A DNA stretch of 64,000 nucleotides. It comes from Przewalskia tangutica. Lineage: Eukaryota > Streptophyta > Magnoliopsida > Solanales > Solanaceae. The position numbers and the translations under genes are program-made. The notes under the pieces are model-generated. The model worked only from the letters and a program-made list of their open reading frames with translations. It was not told where the DNA came from and made no database searches. Numbering within the stretch: position 1 is the stretch's first letter; each line of letters starts with the position of its first letter. Location: positions 35,742,485 through 35,806,484 of the forward strand of contig CM056725.1 in NCBI GenBank assembly GCA_029844215.1, read 5' to 3'. Below are positions 23,582 to 36,322 of this stretch, in pieces.

Positions 23582-26500
23582 GTTATACCGTATTTCCGCA
23601 GTATGTACGTGAGGCGTGCGTGTACAATTTGAGCCTTAAGTAGGCATAGTTTCGAAATTTGTACACAAGTGCGAAAGAGTCGTTTTCGACGAAACGTTTC
23701 CACAGCATTCGTAGGGAAAAATACGGCTATGTAAATTAAATTTTTTTAGGATTTTTCCGAGAGAAGAAACATTTTGGACCAACGAGAGGGCGACACTTGT
23801 CACCCTCAATTGGAAGGCTTGACGGCAACCATGGCATGGCTTGGACGAAATGGGTCACGTTCTTCGCCAATTGGCTCCTTGATTTGTGCCTTGTTTTGTG
23901 GCTTGTTTTGTGGAGTGTTTTGTGGAGTAGGGTTTAGGGTGCACTTGGTTTAATCTTGCCCTTACACTTGCTATACACTTGGAAGGATCTTGGCCCTTGG
24001 TTGGCCTTTGGTTTTGCTATAAATAGCTCCCCTTTGTGAAGACTTTCTTCATCCACAAATTGCCTAAGTCTTGAAGTTCTCTTCCTCCCTCCCTTGTGAA
24101 ATTCGTCCACCACACCCCTTTTCCCCTTTGCCGAGAGCTTTCCCCTTTGTGGTGCCTTGGTAGGGGTACCCCACTAGCCTAGTTGTTTCGTATAATACCC
24201 TTTGTTGTGGTATAGAAATACTCTCATAAGTATTGTTATAATGTCCAAAATACTTTAGCCCAAATACCTTGTAGTACTTTCCAAAGTACCTTTGTACAAA
24301 AACCCTAAAAGACGATTATACTTTCCTGAGCATCTAGACGAAACCCTTAGGAAAATCTTAACGCGTTGTTGAAGTATGGAGTAGTAGTGGCGTAGAACTT
24401 CTATGGGTTGTTTGGTGCGTTTTGGATCACTCTGAGGAGGAGCTAAACCTTGCTCAGGAGCGACTTTAAACTCGGATAATTTTTGGGCTTATCGAGGTAA
24501 ATATCTTGTCCCCCTATTGTAATTGGAAATTACAAAAGTGTTGAATATATAGTGTGGGATACTCGAGATTGAACTGAACTTAGGATTATGGCAATGTCTT
24601 TTGACTTAAGCCTGAAGAATGAAGAATTGAGCAAGAATCACATGAAGGATAATAAAGAGAAGAATCAACAGTAATTACCTAGGTTGTATTCTGAGACTTA
24701 TGTAGCATTACTGTGTAGTAGAATTGTACGCGTCCGGTTAGACGTGTTAACCCCCCCCCTGGTTGGCTTGGTAGCCGACCTCGATAGAGGAGGAGATTTA
24801 CGCTGTTGCGGGGGGGGGAGGTGCTGCCGAATTTTCTGTAGAAAGATGGGAACGTGTGTTTAAGATTTAATAGACGTTTGTGGCCTTTATAGGTGAAAGT
24901 ACTAAGAGTAGCGTATTCTACTCGAGGAGTGGAAAGGGCTAGCAAGGTTGTAGTACTTGGAGCATTTTGCTTATTGTCGTTAAATCGTCGCGAGGTATGT
25001 GAACCTCTTCCTATCTCTTCTAGCATGATATGTGTGAACTATGTAGTACGGTAGACGTACATGTGTTAACTGTGTTTGATTGTTCTTAAAACATAAAGTG
25101 TTATAACGGCTTTATGGGAAGTTGGTTATAACAGCTTTATATAGGTAAGAAAATACTTTGTGGTTTTAAAAGGTAACTGATGTGAATTATAACTGGCTTG
25201 TTATAATAAAGAACTTGATGTATTTCAAAAGATTTATAAATCGTTTTGGAAGGGAGAGTAACACTTTGTTTTAAAAGGTTTTAAAAAGAGTTATACTAGC
25301 TTTATGGGGAGTTAGGTATAATGTCTTAAGAGAGGTAAAGAAAATGGTTTACTGATGTTAGAAGTTAAGAGACTTGATCTTATAAGATAAGAGACTTAAC
25401 TTATTTGTTTTAATGTGGATGTTTGTGTGAAACCTCATTCGTGAGTATTGAGTACTTGGTTTTATTTAAAGGGATAATGTTTTACTGATTTCGGAAATCA
25501 GAATGTGTATCGACAGACCATCGGCGTTAATAAAGGAAAATGTATTGAATAATGATGTATCGTATTAAAACCAGTAGAAACCTCCATCTGCATAGAAACT
25601 AAGATGAGACAAGATGATATTACATTTTCTAGATCATGGCTGCTGTAATAAGAATGTTGTAAACAAGAATAACCTACTCTCACGTGAGACTTATATTACT
25701 CAATTGTTCTAAAAAGGAATCAAGTGATTAAGTTTATGAACTATGAAACCATTTGAAAATGAGAGGCTTGAGTAATTAAAACTAGGCAAACTGGAACTTA
25801 GGAAAAGAATGTTGTTACTTGATTTTGAAAAGGAATGTGGGTTGGTCATTCTAATACTACGGGTATCGGGTGACTTTGATAAGTAATGGATCTCTTTAAA
25901 GAATTTAACGACGTAGTACTTTAGGGTTGAAACCCGGACTTTGGCATAAAATGAAGGTACTTTGAGTGATGTGAAACTTGCCTATGCTTGTTGTGGTGAA
26001 ACATTCCTATGCTTGTTGTTGTGAAACTTGCCTATGCTTGTGATGATAGCCTTGTGGTGCAAGTGTGGTGTTTCTGTGTTACCGCGTCTCTCGATAGAGG
26101 GTCGGTTGGTAGTTGAGGTTTCTTACCGTTCGCCCGGTATCCGTGGTGGCTCTCGTACCGCCCCTGCCTCGTGGTCGATTCGGCCTTGGTATCGGTAGTC
26201 ACCCTGACTTGCCCCGTTCGAGATAGTGACGGTTTCGTGATACGGCTGGTCCTCGTGGTCACCTAGACTTGCCCGGTCACCGCGTGGACCGCCTTGTATC
26301 CGAGAGTCGGCTCGCACTTGCCCCGTGACGGCCGTGTTTTGGTTGCATTGTATTATTGGTGCGGTCGGATCGGTAGTTATACTTGTCCTGTCACGGTTTT
26401 TATAACACATTGGGACATGGTGTTCATGTATAATCCTTGGTATTGTTATATCATAAAGCCGCGGTGAGGAAGAAATTCCACGCACGCAGTGATAATTTGG

Positions 26501-27026
26501 AGGCGTGAGTCCTCGCTCTTGATGTAATCGTTATATGTTATATATCGTAGTTTGGTCATCATACATGTCTCTGCTTTATATAGACTATTATGATTTCATT
26601 TACGATTTCTGATTCACATACTTGGTACTGTTATGCGACCTCCTTCGGGGCCGTTCATGCCGCAGTAGAGGTACATCTACTGTCGATCCGCGCTAGGATC
26701 TCATTTCGCGTTTTGGGAAGCTCCGCCGTCGGAGGCTTATCTTTGGTATGTTACCCAGTCCGTAAGTTCTTGTACGTTCGGGGTTCGAGGCCCCGTCCGT
26801 CATAGTTGTTGTATAAATCTTAGAGGTCCATGTAATCGCAAGTGTGGTTGTAAAAGGATTAAACTGCTCGAGTTTTATGTATATACCAAGGCAACTGCTT
26901 GTTGGCTGTTTATTTACTATATCTCTCATTTCATGTGTAAAGTTTTTATTTCACGGTTTTCTCTCGATGTTGTATCACTAGGGTGCCAGGATAAGGCACC
27001 GCGACGCCCAATTTTCGGGCGTCGCA
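23582..27026 (+). repeat. Element H 5' LTR (~3445 bp)
   Basis: It starts (T)GTTATACCG with the first T unclear and ends GGGCGTCGCA; the partner LTR ends GGGGCGTCACA. It carries a TATA box (24017-24025), C-rich leader, a run of simple repeats cttgcctatgcttgttg (25978-26040) and the opposite-strand equivalent of G's minisatellite (26100-26350). Positions 25080-25920 are almost identical to 30540-31380. Confidence 0.86.
24017..24025 (+). promoter_or_regulatory. Element H 5' LTR TATA box
   Basis: CTATAAATA upstream of a CT-rich leader. Confidence 0.65.
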
Positions 27027-27222
27027 AGTGGTATCGAGCGATTAATCCTCGGAAAGTGTCTACGCACCGTGTCTAGTAGTCTGGATTATCGTGTGTTGTG
27101 CACCACATCTATAATCGTGAGGCTATAGGACATTTAGGATTGGTTTCCATTCTTCTCATTCCGAGATCGTGCCTTAGAGGCGTGATAAGATGGACCCTCC
27201 GACGTGTTTCGTTTTACCGATT

Positions 27223-28400
27223 ATGCCTCGCGAAAGGCAACCCGCCCGAAGGGCAAGGCGAAGAGGATCTGCGAGTAAGCAATGGCGAGAGACCATAGTA
27301 CTGAGCCTCCGCCTCGCACCGGAGCAGAGGAGATGAGTTACAAGGAGTGGGCCCAGTTAATGGCCAGGGTTGTGGCCAGACTTGAGGATAGGCTGGACGC
27401 AGCAGTTCCAGTAGCACCAGTGGTTCACCCTAAATCAGATAGTTCGAGGCTACGGGATTTTCTGAGTTGTAGGCCGCCCGAGTTTTATGGGTCGAGGCAC
27501 GAGGATGATCCGCAGGAGTTCATCCGACGCTGACGGATCATAGAGTGATCAAGGCATCGGAGATCGAGTCGGTGGCCTAGGTTCACATCAATCGCGTGAT
27601 ACCGCGATCGTTTGATTCTCGAGCTGTCCAGGAGAGCATGCACTTCCAGCCGTATGGAACGAGTTCTCGAGGCCTTTCTTGCACATTTCTTGCCTCCCGG
27701 ATGAGGAGGGCTCGGCCGGCAGATTTTTGGTATTCTGTGAAGCGCGCACGGTTCGGGAGTACAATGTGAGTTCGACTCATTGGCGACGTCCCGCGTTAGT
27801 AGCTAGTATGGAGGATCGAGTGCACCGATATGTTCAGGTGGCTCGATGATTGCCTTGCAGAGAGTTGTTGGTGTAGCTCTTCACCGGCATGGACATTGCG
27901 CGTGCAGCGTATACACTTGGATGTGAGGAGCGGATAAATCGACGGAATGACCAAAGTCGCGAAGAGGCCGAACAGCAGGTCCTTTGGTGACTTTCGAGGC
28001 GGACCGCCTCGGCCAGACTAGTTATGTACCTCACAAGACTGAGTGGTCCTCCCCAGCTTTCAGGACCTTCGGGATATTCAGGAGCAGGTCGGGGCTCCCA
28101 GGTTGCAGATTTTCAGGGGAGCAGGAGTGCTCGCCGGATGAGGTTGCCCTTGTCTCAGGGTGGCCCTTGTGGAAAGCTTCATAAGGGCGAGTGTCGTACT
28201 AACTCGGGAGATTGTTATTTTGCGCCAACAGGCCATCCGGCAAGAGATCGTCACTGCGGTAGCACCGGTAGGATAGCATGGACTACTAGAGCGATTGGGG
28301 TTCTTCACCTTCCGTAGCCAGGCAGGATGTTCGTACACCGGAAGGCCCTGGTAGAGGTCGCGGTGGGAGTTCCCAGTTTTAGCGGTCCTTGAACCGCCTA
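27223..28400 (+). pseudogene. Element H: gag
   Basis: ATG at 27223 gives MPRE-type family start. The clearest stretch, 27282-27533, reads SYKEWAQLMARVVARLEDRL and then SRLRDFLSCRPPEFYGSRHE and DDPQEFIRR, a close match to gag of E. The capsid core follows with frameshifts. A degraded zinc knuckle (CYFAPTGHPARDR) is encoded near 28214-28250, with the second Cys and last Cys lost. No protease follows. The product would co-assemble with particles of autonomous partners if functional. Confidence 0.8.
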
Positions 28401-29009
28401 GTTTCAGGTATATCCTTAACCCTCTAGAGTTTTGTTTGTATTGATGTTGTTGATGTGTTTAATGTTATGTTTGGATAGCTTTGTGCTAAAATGTGATTTA
28501 GAAACCTGGTTAGTGAAAAGGGTAAGTCCCTGGGTAGTGTGAGATGGAAGTGGTAGCTTTCATGATGTGAAATAGTAAGATCGTTCCGGATCGGGGAACA
28601 AGAGTTGGCGCGGTTGGGGGTCGGGTTGAGGACCATTTGCGGGTCAACCCGTAACCCGGTTTGGGGTGGGGTCCGGGTGGTCCCGCCAGTGGTAGGGTCA
28701 CGAGGGTGCTAGGCCCAAGTTTAGATGACCATCGTATGAGTTCGTGGATGCGTTCGATCGAATCAGTTCGTGAAGGCGGGAATGGCCTTGGAAATCGAGG
28801 TTAGTGAGATGACCAAGTTGGAGGTAGTGACTCGAGGTTGGAAACGAGCGTTGTGAAGTGTGGTACGGATACTAGAACGAGTTCGAGTGTTCGTGACGAG
28901 TACTACGAAAGGAAAAGTGAGCGTATGTTTTGTGGCGGTGTGGCATGATTGTTTTCGACGTATAGCGGTGAAGACTATCACGACGCTGCTTGTTTTGAGA
29001 CCTTGAAGG
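28401..29009 (+). other. Element H non-coding spacer
   Basis: No retroviral motif is visible. It contains the GC-rich stretch at 28610-28690 shared with element G (12830-12895, reverse strand). It replaces the ~3.3 kb of pol present in A. Confidence 0.65.
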
Positions 29010-29038
29010 AACATTCGACGAATGTTTCTAAGGGAGAA
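29010..29038 (+). other. Element H polypurine tract and hairpin
   Basis: Inverted repeat AACATTCG / CGAATGTT, then AAGGGAGAA ending at the LTR start TGTTATACC (29039). Compared with A the hairpin loop and the G run are shortened. Confidence 0.75.
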
Positions 29039-32000
29039 TGTTATACCGTATTTCCAGTATGTACGTGAGGCGTGCGTGTACAATTTGAGCCTTAAGTAGG
29101 CATAGTTTGAAATTTGTACACAAGTGCCGAAAGGAGTCGTTTTCGGCGAAACGTTTCCACAATTTCGTAGGAAAATTCCGGCTATGTCATTTATATTTTT
29201 TGCGGATTTTTCCGAGAGACGAAACATTTTGGACCAACGAGAGGGCGACACTTGTCACCCTCTAATTGGAAGGCTTGGACGGCAACCATGGCATGGCTTG
29301 GACGAAATGGGTCACGTTCTCTTGGCCAATTGGCTCCTTGATTTGTGCCTTGTTTTGTGGCTTGTTTTGTGGAGTGTTTTGTGGAGTAGGGTTTAGGGTG
29401 CACTTGGTTTAATCTTGCCCTTACACTTGCTATACACTTGGAAGGATCTTGGCCCTTGGTTGGCCTTTGGTTTTGCTATAAATAGCTCCTTTGTGAAGAC
29501 TTTCTTCATCCACAAATTGCCTAAGTCTTGAAGTTCTCTTCCTCCCTCCCTTGTGAAATTCGTCCACCACACCCCTTTCCCCCTTTGCCGAGAGCTTCCC
29601 CCCCCCCTTTGTGGTGCCTTGGCCGTGGGGTACCCCCCCCCCTAGCCTAGTTGTTTTCGTATAATACCCTTTGTTGTGGTATAGAAATACTCTCCTAAGT
29701 ATTGTTATAATGTCCAAAATACTTTAGCCCAAATACCTTGTAGTACTTTCCAAAGTACCCTTTGTACGAAAAACCCGGAAAATACGATTATACTTTCCTT
29801 AGCCTCTACACGAAACCCTAAGGAAAATCTTCACCCGTTGTTGAAGTATGGAGTAGAAGTTGCGTAGAACTTCTAAGGGTTGTTTGGAGCGGATTGGAGC
29901 ACTCGGAGGAGGAGCTAAACCTTGCTCAGGAGCGACTTTAAACTCGGATAATTTTTGGGCTTATCGAGGTAAATATCTTGTCCCCCTATTGTAATTGGAA
30001 ATTACATAAGTGTTGAATATATAGTTTTGTATACTATATATAGAACTGAACTTAGTATTATGGCAATGTCTTTTGACTTAAGCTGAAGAATGAAGAATTG
30101 AGCAAGAATCACATGAAGGATAATAAAGAGAAGAAGCGAATCGTAATTACCTAGGGTTGTATTACATGAGACTTATGTAGCATTCTTGTAGTAGAATTGT
30201 ACGCGTCAGGTTAGGCGTGTTAACCCCTGGTTGGCTTGGTAGCCGACCTCGATGAAGAGGAGATTTACGCCATGTGGGAGGTCTTTGCGAATTTTACGTA
30301 GAACGATGGGACCGTGTGTTTAAGATTTAATAGACGTTTGTGGCCTTTATAGGTGAAAGTACTAAGAGTAGCGTATTCTACTCGAGGAGTGGAAAGGGCT
30401 AGCAAGGTTGTAGTACTTGGAGCATTTTGCTTATTGTCGTTAAATCGTCGCGAGGTATGTGAACCTCTTCCTATCTCTTCTAGCATGATATGTGTGAACT
30501 ATGTAGTACGGTAGGCGTCACGTGTTAACTGTGTTTGATTGTTCTTAAAACATAAAGTGTTATAACGGCTTTATGGGAAGTTGGTTATAACAGCTTTATA
30601 TAGGTAAGAAAATACTTTGTGGTTTTAAAAGGTAACTGATGTGAATTATAACTGGCTTGTTATAATAAAGAACTTGATGTATTTCAAAAGATTTATAAAT
30701 CGTTTTGGAAGGGAGAGTAACACTTTGTTTTAAAAAGGTTTTAAAAAGAGTTATACTAGCTTTATGGGGAGTTAGGTATAATGTCTTAAGAGAGGTAAAG
30801 AAAATGGTTTACTGATGTTAGAAGTTAAGAGACTTGATCTTATAAGATAAGAGACTTAACTTATTTGTTTTAATGTGGATGTTTGTGTGAAACCTCATTC
30901 GTGAGTATTGAGTACTTGGTTTTATTTAAAGGGATAATGTTTTACTGATTTCGGAAATCAGAATGTGTATCGACAGACCACTGCAGCGTTAATAAAGGAA
31001 AATGTATTGAATAATGATGTATCGTATTAAAACCAGTAGAAACCTCCATCTGCATAGAAACTAAGATGAGACAAGATGATATTACATTTTCTAGATCATG
31101 GCTGCTGTAATAAGAATGTTGTAAACAAGAATAACCTACTCTCACGTGAGACTTATATTACTCAATTGTTCTAAAAAGGAATCAAGTGATTAAGTTTATG
31201 AACTATGAAACCATTTGAAAATGAGAGGCTTGAGTAATTAAAACTAGGCAAACTGGAACTTAGGAAAAGAATGTTGTTACTTGATTTTGAAAAGGAATGT
31301 GGGTTGGTCATTCTAATACTACGGGTATCGGGTGACTTTGATAAGTAATGGATCTCTTTTAAAGAATTTAACGTACGTAGTACTTTAGGGTTGAAACCCG
31401 GACTTTGGCATAAAATGAAGGTACTTTGAGTGATGTGAAACTTGCCTATGCTTGTTGTGGTGAAACATTCCTATGCTTGTTGTTGTGAAACTTGCCTATG
31501 CTTGTGATGATAGCCTTGTGGTGCAAGTGTGGTGTTTCTGTGTTACCGCGTCTCTCGATAGAGGGCCGGTTGACTGGTTGAGGTTTCTTACTGTTCGGCC
31601 TGGGTATCCGGTGGTCGGCTCATTACTGCCGTCGTGGTGATTCGGCCTTGGTATCGGTAGTCGACCCTCGCACTTGCCCTGCTCGATATAGTGACGAAGT
31701 TTCGTGATCTGACGCCTTGGTCCCAGTGGTCACCCTCGTACTTGCCCCGGTCATTGCGTGGCGACCGCCTTGGTATCCGATGAGTCGGCTCGCACTTGCC
31801 CGTGACGGCCGTGTTTTGGTTGCATTGTATTATTGGTACGGTCGGATCTGGTAGTTATACTTGTCTGTCGGTTTTATAACACAGTGGGAGATGGTGTTCA
31901 TGTATAATCCTTGGTATTGTTATATCATAAATGCCGTGGTGAGGAAGAAATTCCACGCACAGTGATAATTTGGAGCGTGAGTCCACGTCTTGATGTAATC

Positions 32001-32507
32001 GTTATATGTTATATATTGTAGTTTGGTCATCATACATGTCTCTGCTTTATATAGACTATTATGATTTCATTTACTGATTTCTGATTTCACATACTTACTG
32101 TTATCTTGACCTCCTTCGGGGCTGCGTTCATCTGCAGTAGAGGTACATCGGTACCGTCGATCCCCGCGTAGGATCTCATTTCAGCGTTTTTGGGAAGCTC
32201 CGTTCCGGAGGCTTATCTTTGGTATGTTACCAGTCTGTAAGTTCTTGTACGTTCGGGGTTTGGCGGCCTGTCCGTCATAGTTGTTGTATAAATCTTAGAG
32301 TGCATGTAATCTTGTTGTGAAGGGTTGTAAAAGGATTAAACTGCTCGAGTTTTATGTATATCAAGGCAACTGTTTTGGTTGGCTGTTTATTTACTATATC
32401 TCATTTCATGTGTAAAGTTTTTATTTCCGCTGGTTTTCTCTGATGTTGTATCACTAGGGTGCCCGGGGTAAGGCACCAGTGACGGGCCCGATTTTCGGGG
32501 CGTCACA
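29039..32507 (+). repeat. Element H 3' LTR (3469 bp)
   Basis: TGTTATACCG...GGGGCGTCACA. It matches 23582-27026, with most differences at CAG/CTG motifs and homopolymers. The terminal hairpins are intact at 32459-32506. The TATA box is at 29476-29484. Confidence 0.88.
29476..29484 (+). promoter_or_regulatory. Element H 3' LTR TATA box
   Basis: CTATAAATA, same context as the 5' LTR copy. Confidence 0.6.
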
Positions 32508-33310
32508 ACAACCACTCGAGCACTCTGCACCGCCCTCAAGACACCGAGTTTTGGCGGACGGGCCCGGGGCTTGAGGCGTCGAGTAGCGAGTATCGGCGAT
32601 CGGGACCACCCCGATGTGGCGATGCGGTAGATCCCATTACGGAAGTGTGGTACTACTTTTGGAGCTTATTACGCCAGGCGCAGGTCACTTTGCGAGGCTC
32701 GTCCGGCCGGCAGCGCTAGTGGTAGGGCTCAGCCTTCAGGTTCTGTTGCCGCTTCATCATCTCCTACAGTTACTCGCCCCGGAGGGCAGGGTACTCATGG
32801 GTCAGCAGGTCGCGGCAGAGGTCGTGGCTCAGGTCCCAGTTCTAGCGGTCCTCAGAACCGCATTTATGCTTTGTCCAGCCGACAGGATCAGGAGGCCTCA
32901 CCTGATGTCGTCACAGGTACCTTATCAGTTTCTGGGTTTGATGTTTATGCCTTGATAGATCCGGGTTCTACTGGCCCTATATATCTCCCTTGTTGCTAGT
33001 AGGATAGGGATAGAGCACGAGTCCATAGATCCTTTCGAGGTAGCTACGCGATGGGTGATTCGATGGTAGCTCGGCGGGTATATAGAGCTTGTCTGTGACC
33101 ATTTACAGTCGTCGGACCCTAGCCGACTTGATAGAGTTGGAGATGATTGACTTCGACGTGATTCTGGGGATGGATTGGCTAGCTTCTTGCTACGCCAATG
33201 TAGGCTGCAGAGAGATAGTAGTACGGTTCTAGTTTCACGAGCCGGTTGTTGAGTGGGAGGAGCACGGTATCGCCAGAAGTAGGTTTATTTCCTACCTCAA
33301 GGCTAGGAAG
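32508..33310 (+). pseudogene. Element E: gag C-terminus, zinc knuckle and protease
   Basis: The sequence resumes the E gag after H. DNA at 32610-32730 encodes knuckle pieces (RCGRSHYG, and AGHFA in another frame). The protease site is at 32946-32972 with Asp codon 32958-32960 (ALIDPGST). The frame is lost within the next few codons, where SYIS is replaced by GPIY. The equivalent regions of A and F keep the SYIS. The Asp protease would be needed to mature the polyprotein. Confidence 0.8.
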
Positions 33311-34020
33311 ATGGTGCGAAGGGGTATATCTACCATCTCGTTGGTGTTTGATATCGAGGCTGCGGTGCGATTTTCGATCCCCAGAGTCGAGAGTTCCCGG
33401 CGTGTTTCGGGCGACCTCCCGGGTATCCCTCCTGAGAGGGAGATTGAGTTTTGTATAGACATATTGCCAGACACTCGGCCTATTTCCATTCCGCCATACA
33501 GAATGGCACCTGCCGAGTTGAGAGAGCTGAAGGACCAGCTGAGAGATTTGCTGGAGAAGGGTTTTATCAGACCTAGTGTTTCTCCCGAAGCGCCGTATTG
33601 TTCGTGAAAAAGAAGGACGGACGCCAGCGCATGTGTGTTGACTACAGGCAGCTGAACAAGGTGACCATTAAGAACAGATACCCCCTTCCCAGGATTGATG
33701 ATTTGTTCGACCAGTTGCAGGGCGCGAGATGTTTCTCCAAGATTGATCTACGGTCGGGCTATCATCAGGTGCGAGTCAGAGAGGTGGATGTCCCTAGGAC
33801 TGCATTCCGGACCCAGACGCATTATGAGTTCGTGGTCATGTCTTTTGGGTTGACGATGCTCGTGGTATTCATGGATTTGATGAACCGAGTGTTCAAACCA
33901 TTTTGGACACGTTTGTGATAGTGTTCATTGATGATATCTTGGTTTATTCTCGCGAGAGAGGAGCATGCGAGCATTTGGCGATCTGGCTTGGCAGCTTCTC
34001 CAGACCAGCGATTATCGCCA
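33311..34020 (+). pseudogene. Element E: reverse transcriptase
   Basis: 33311-33607 holds IPPEREIEFCIDILPDTRPI, PPYRMAPAELRELKDQL and LLEKGFIRPSVSP. After a frame change at ~33595, 33598-33918 holds CVDYRQLNKVTIKNRYPLPR, ARCFSKIDLRSGYHQVRVRE and VVMSFGL. The catalytic FIDD is at 33924-33935, again in another frame. All main RT motifs are present in order, with both catalytic Asp residues of FIDD retained, but at least two frameshifts break the polypeptide. Confidence 0.88.
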
Positions 34021-34289
34021 AGTTTTCCAAATGTGAGTTTTGGTTGACTTGATGGCGTTTCTTGGGAATATTGTCGGCTGATGGCATTCGAGTGAATACG
34101 GCTAAGATCGAGGCGATCGCGACTTGGCGTGACCTACTACTCCGGCCGAGGTTCGCGATTTTCGGGCCTTGCGAGGATATTATCGGCGGTTCGTAGAGAA
34201 GTTTGCTTCTATCTCGCACCATTGACTAGGTGACTCGTAAGCGGCCAAGTTTCATGGACGGATGCTTGTGGCGGGGTTTCGATTCTTGA

Positions 34290-34640
34290 AGGAGATCGAC
34301 GACCGCCCGTTCTTACTTCCGGAGGTCCGGATGGTTATGTCGTGTATTGTGATGCGTCATGCATCGGGGGATGTGTGTTGATGCAGCATGGCGGGGTTAT
34401 AGCATATGCATCCCGACACGAAGAAACACGAGAGGAACTACCCCACCCATGATTTGGAGTTGGCGGTATGATTCACGCTTTGAAGATCCGAGGCACTATT
34501 TTTATGGGGTTCACGTGGATATTTTTACGGACCACAAGAGCCTCCAGATATCTTCACCGGAGGAGTGAACTTACGGCGAGACGGTGGTTAGAGTTGCTTA
34601 AGGATTACGATGTTGATATCCTGTACCACCCGGAAGGCCA
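34290..34640 (+). pseudogene. Element E: RNase H
   Basis: DNA at 34328-34360 encodes DGYVVYCDAS. 34440-34475 encodes NYPTHDLELAV with a frame loss. 34510-34560 encodes GVHVDIFTDHKSLQ. The three acidic motifs are therefore visible but lie in different frames. The domain order is as in F and B. Confidence 0.8.
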
Positions 34641-35904
34641 ATGTTGTGGCGTATGCTCTTAGTCGTAGGTCGATGGGAGCCTATCGGATGTGCGGCTAAA
34701 GAGGAGGACATGGTTCGTGATTTGCATCGATTAGCGAGCCTTGGTGTCCGTTTGATTGATTACGATAGCGATGGGGTTAGAGTTCGTGAGGTTGCGAGTC
34801 TTCCATCGTCGAGGAGGTGAAGAGGCAACAGTTCGAGGATCCGCTTTGATTCGATATCGTGATCTGACTCTTACGTGAGGGCAAGGGTCCTGAGGTAGCA
34901 CGATGGGGTGCTAAGGTTTGAGGGCGATTGTGTGTTCCGGATGTTTGAGGACTTGGCGGAGTTCTTGGGAAGCACACGGTAGCGTTACTCTATCCATCCG
35001 GTCGACCAAGATGTACCACGACCTTAGATCCGTATTGGTGGGATGGCTTGAAGAGGGCGTTGCGAGTTCGTAGCTCGGTGCCCGTGTTGTCGCAGTGAAG
35101 GTAGAACACCGGAGGCACGGTGGTTTGTTCTGACGATTGAGATCCCGACGGAAGTGGGAGGTAATCAACATGGACTTCATCACAGATTACCTCGCACTCG
35201 GAGGAGACATGATTCTATATGGGTTATCGTCGGCGGTGTGAAATCAGCCAACTTTCTTCCGTCGAAACGACTTTTTGGTGAGGATTATGCGAACTTTACA
35301 TCAGAGATCATCGATCGCATGGAGTCCCTACTTCGATCATATCGCAGAGGAGCCCGGTTACGCTAACTTCAGAGGTCCTTCCGAGGGGTTTAGGACGCAG
35401 TGAGCACGAGTCGCATTTCATCCAGCATGCACGGACAGCAGAGCGCACTATCCAGACTCTTGAGGATATGCTGCGAGCCTGTGTTATTGACTTCCGTGGT
35501 AGTTGGGAGGATCATTTGCCTCTAGTTGAGTTCGCGTATAATAATAGCTACCACTCCAAGATTCGGATGGCGCCTTATGAGGCCTTGTATGGAGGAAGTG
35601 TAGATCGCCTATAGGTTGGTTCGATGTGGGCGAGTGCGCTAGTGGGACGATTTGGTACAGCGATGGATAAGGTGAAGCTTATCCGAGAGCGGCTATTGAC
35701 AGCTCAGAGTCGACAGAAGACGTATGCAGATCATCGTCGTCGGCATCTTGAGTTCGAGGTTCATGATTGGGTTTTCCTAAGGGTGTCACCCATGAAGGGT
35801 GTGATGAGATTCGAAGAAGGAAACTCACCTAGGTACATTGGGCCGTTTGATTGTCCGCGTGGTAGGCAATGTTGCCTATGAGTTGAATCTGTCGTCCGAT
35901 CTGG
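34641..35904 (+). pseudogene. Element E: integrase and GPY/F module
   Basis: Matches A's integrase at the DNA level throughout. The SRRSMGA linker is near 34660 and the MDFIT segment (first Asp) near 35170. The FHPQTDGQAER region at 35420-35440 is scrambled. 35624-35881 encodes ADHRRRHLEFEVHDWVFLRV and SPMKGVMRFEEGNSPRYIGP of the GPY/F module. Many small indels make it unreadable as one protein. Confidence 0.8.
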
Positions 35905-36175
35905 AGGCGGTGCATCCGGTTTTCACGTATCTATCTTTGAGGAGATGTATCGGGGATCCATCTAGGGTACACCCGATTGGCGATGTCCAGTGACCGAGGG
36001 TTATCGTATGAGGAGATTCCCATGCGATAGTCGATCGTCGAGTTAGGCGTCTGCGGACCAGGGCGTGGCTTCACAAAGTCTTGTGGCGAGCGAGCTCGGG
36101 AGGAGATGGCGTGGGAAGCCGAGGAGGACATGAGGCGAAGTATCCTCACTGTTCCCACACCTCCGTAATTCACTT
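35905..36175 (+). pseudogene. Element E: chromodomain region
   Basis: The DNA aligns with A's chromodomain (50939-51097). Recognisable fragments include SYEEIP, VLWR and EAEEDMRR, interrupted by indels. It is the C-terminus of the polyprotein. Confidence 0.72.
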
Positions 36176-36287
36176 TCCTACTTGTAAATTTTCGTTATCG
36201 TTTACGCTAAGTGTTGTTACGTGGCGTGTGTGACATTTGCAAATTTGTTTTAGTTATGAAGAATCTTATCGTTAATCGTCTTGGGAA

Positions 36288-36322
36288 GGAACATTCGGGA
36301 CGAATGTTTCTAAGAGGGAGAA
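36288..36322 (+). other. Element E polypurine tract and hairpin
   Basis: AACATTCG / CGAATGTT hairpin followed by taagagggagaa directly before TGTTATACC. The plus-strand primer of E. Confidence 0.8.

Larger units (their letters stand above)
23582..32507 (+). mobile_element. Element H: gag-only (TR-GAG-like) retrotransposon, complete
   Basis: The 5' LTR is 23582-27026 and the 3' LTR 29039-32507 (about 3.45 kb each), with an interior of only 2012 bases. The interior holds a primer-site remnant (TGGTATCGAGCG from 27030), one broken gag, a non-coding spacer and a polypurine tract. No pol motif is present. The flanks join E's gag: ...gcaccaca on the left, acaaccactcg on the right. The right flank suggests target duplication ACAAC; the left copy reads acaccg where ACAAC plus TG is expected, so it is scrambled at a CTG. 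Confidence 0.87.

Noticed and set aside
26032..26485. Overlapping minus-strand frames of 76 and 120 codons
   Set aside because: Located in the repeated part of H's 5' LTR and not kept open in the near-identical 3' LTR.
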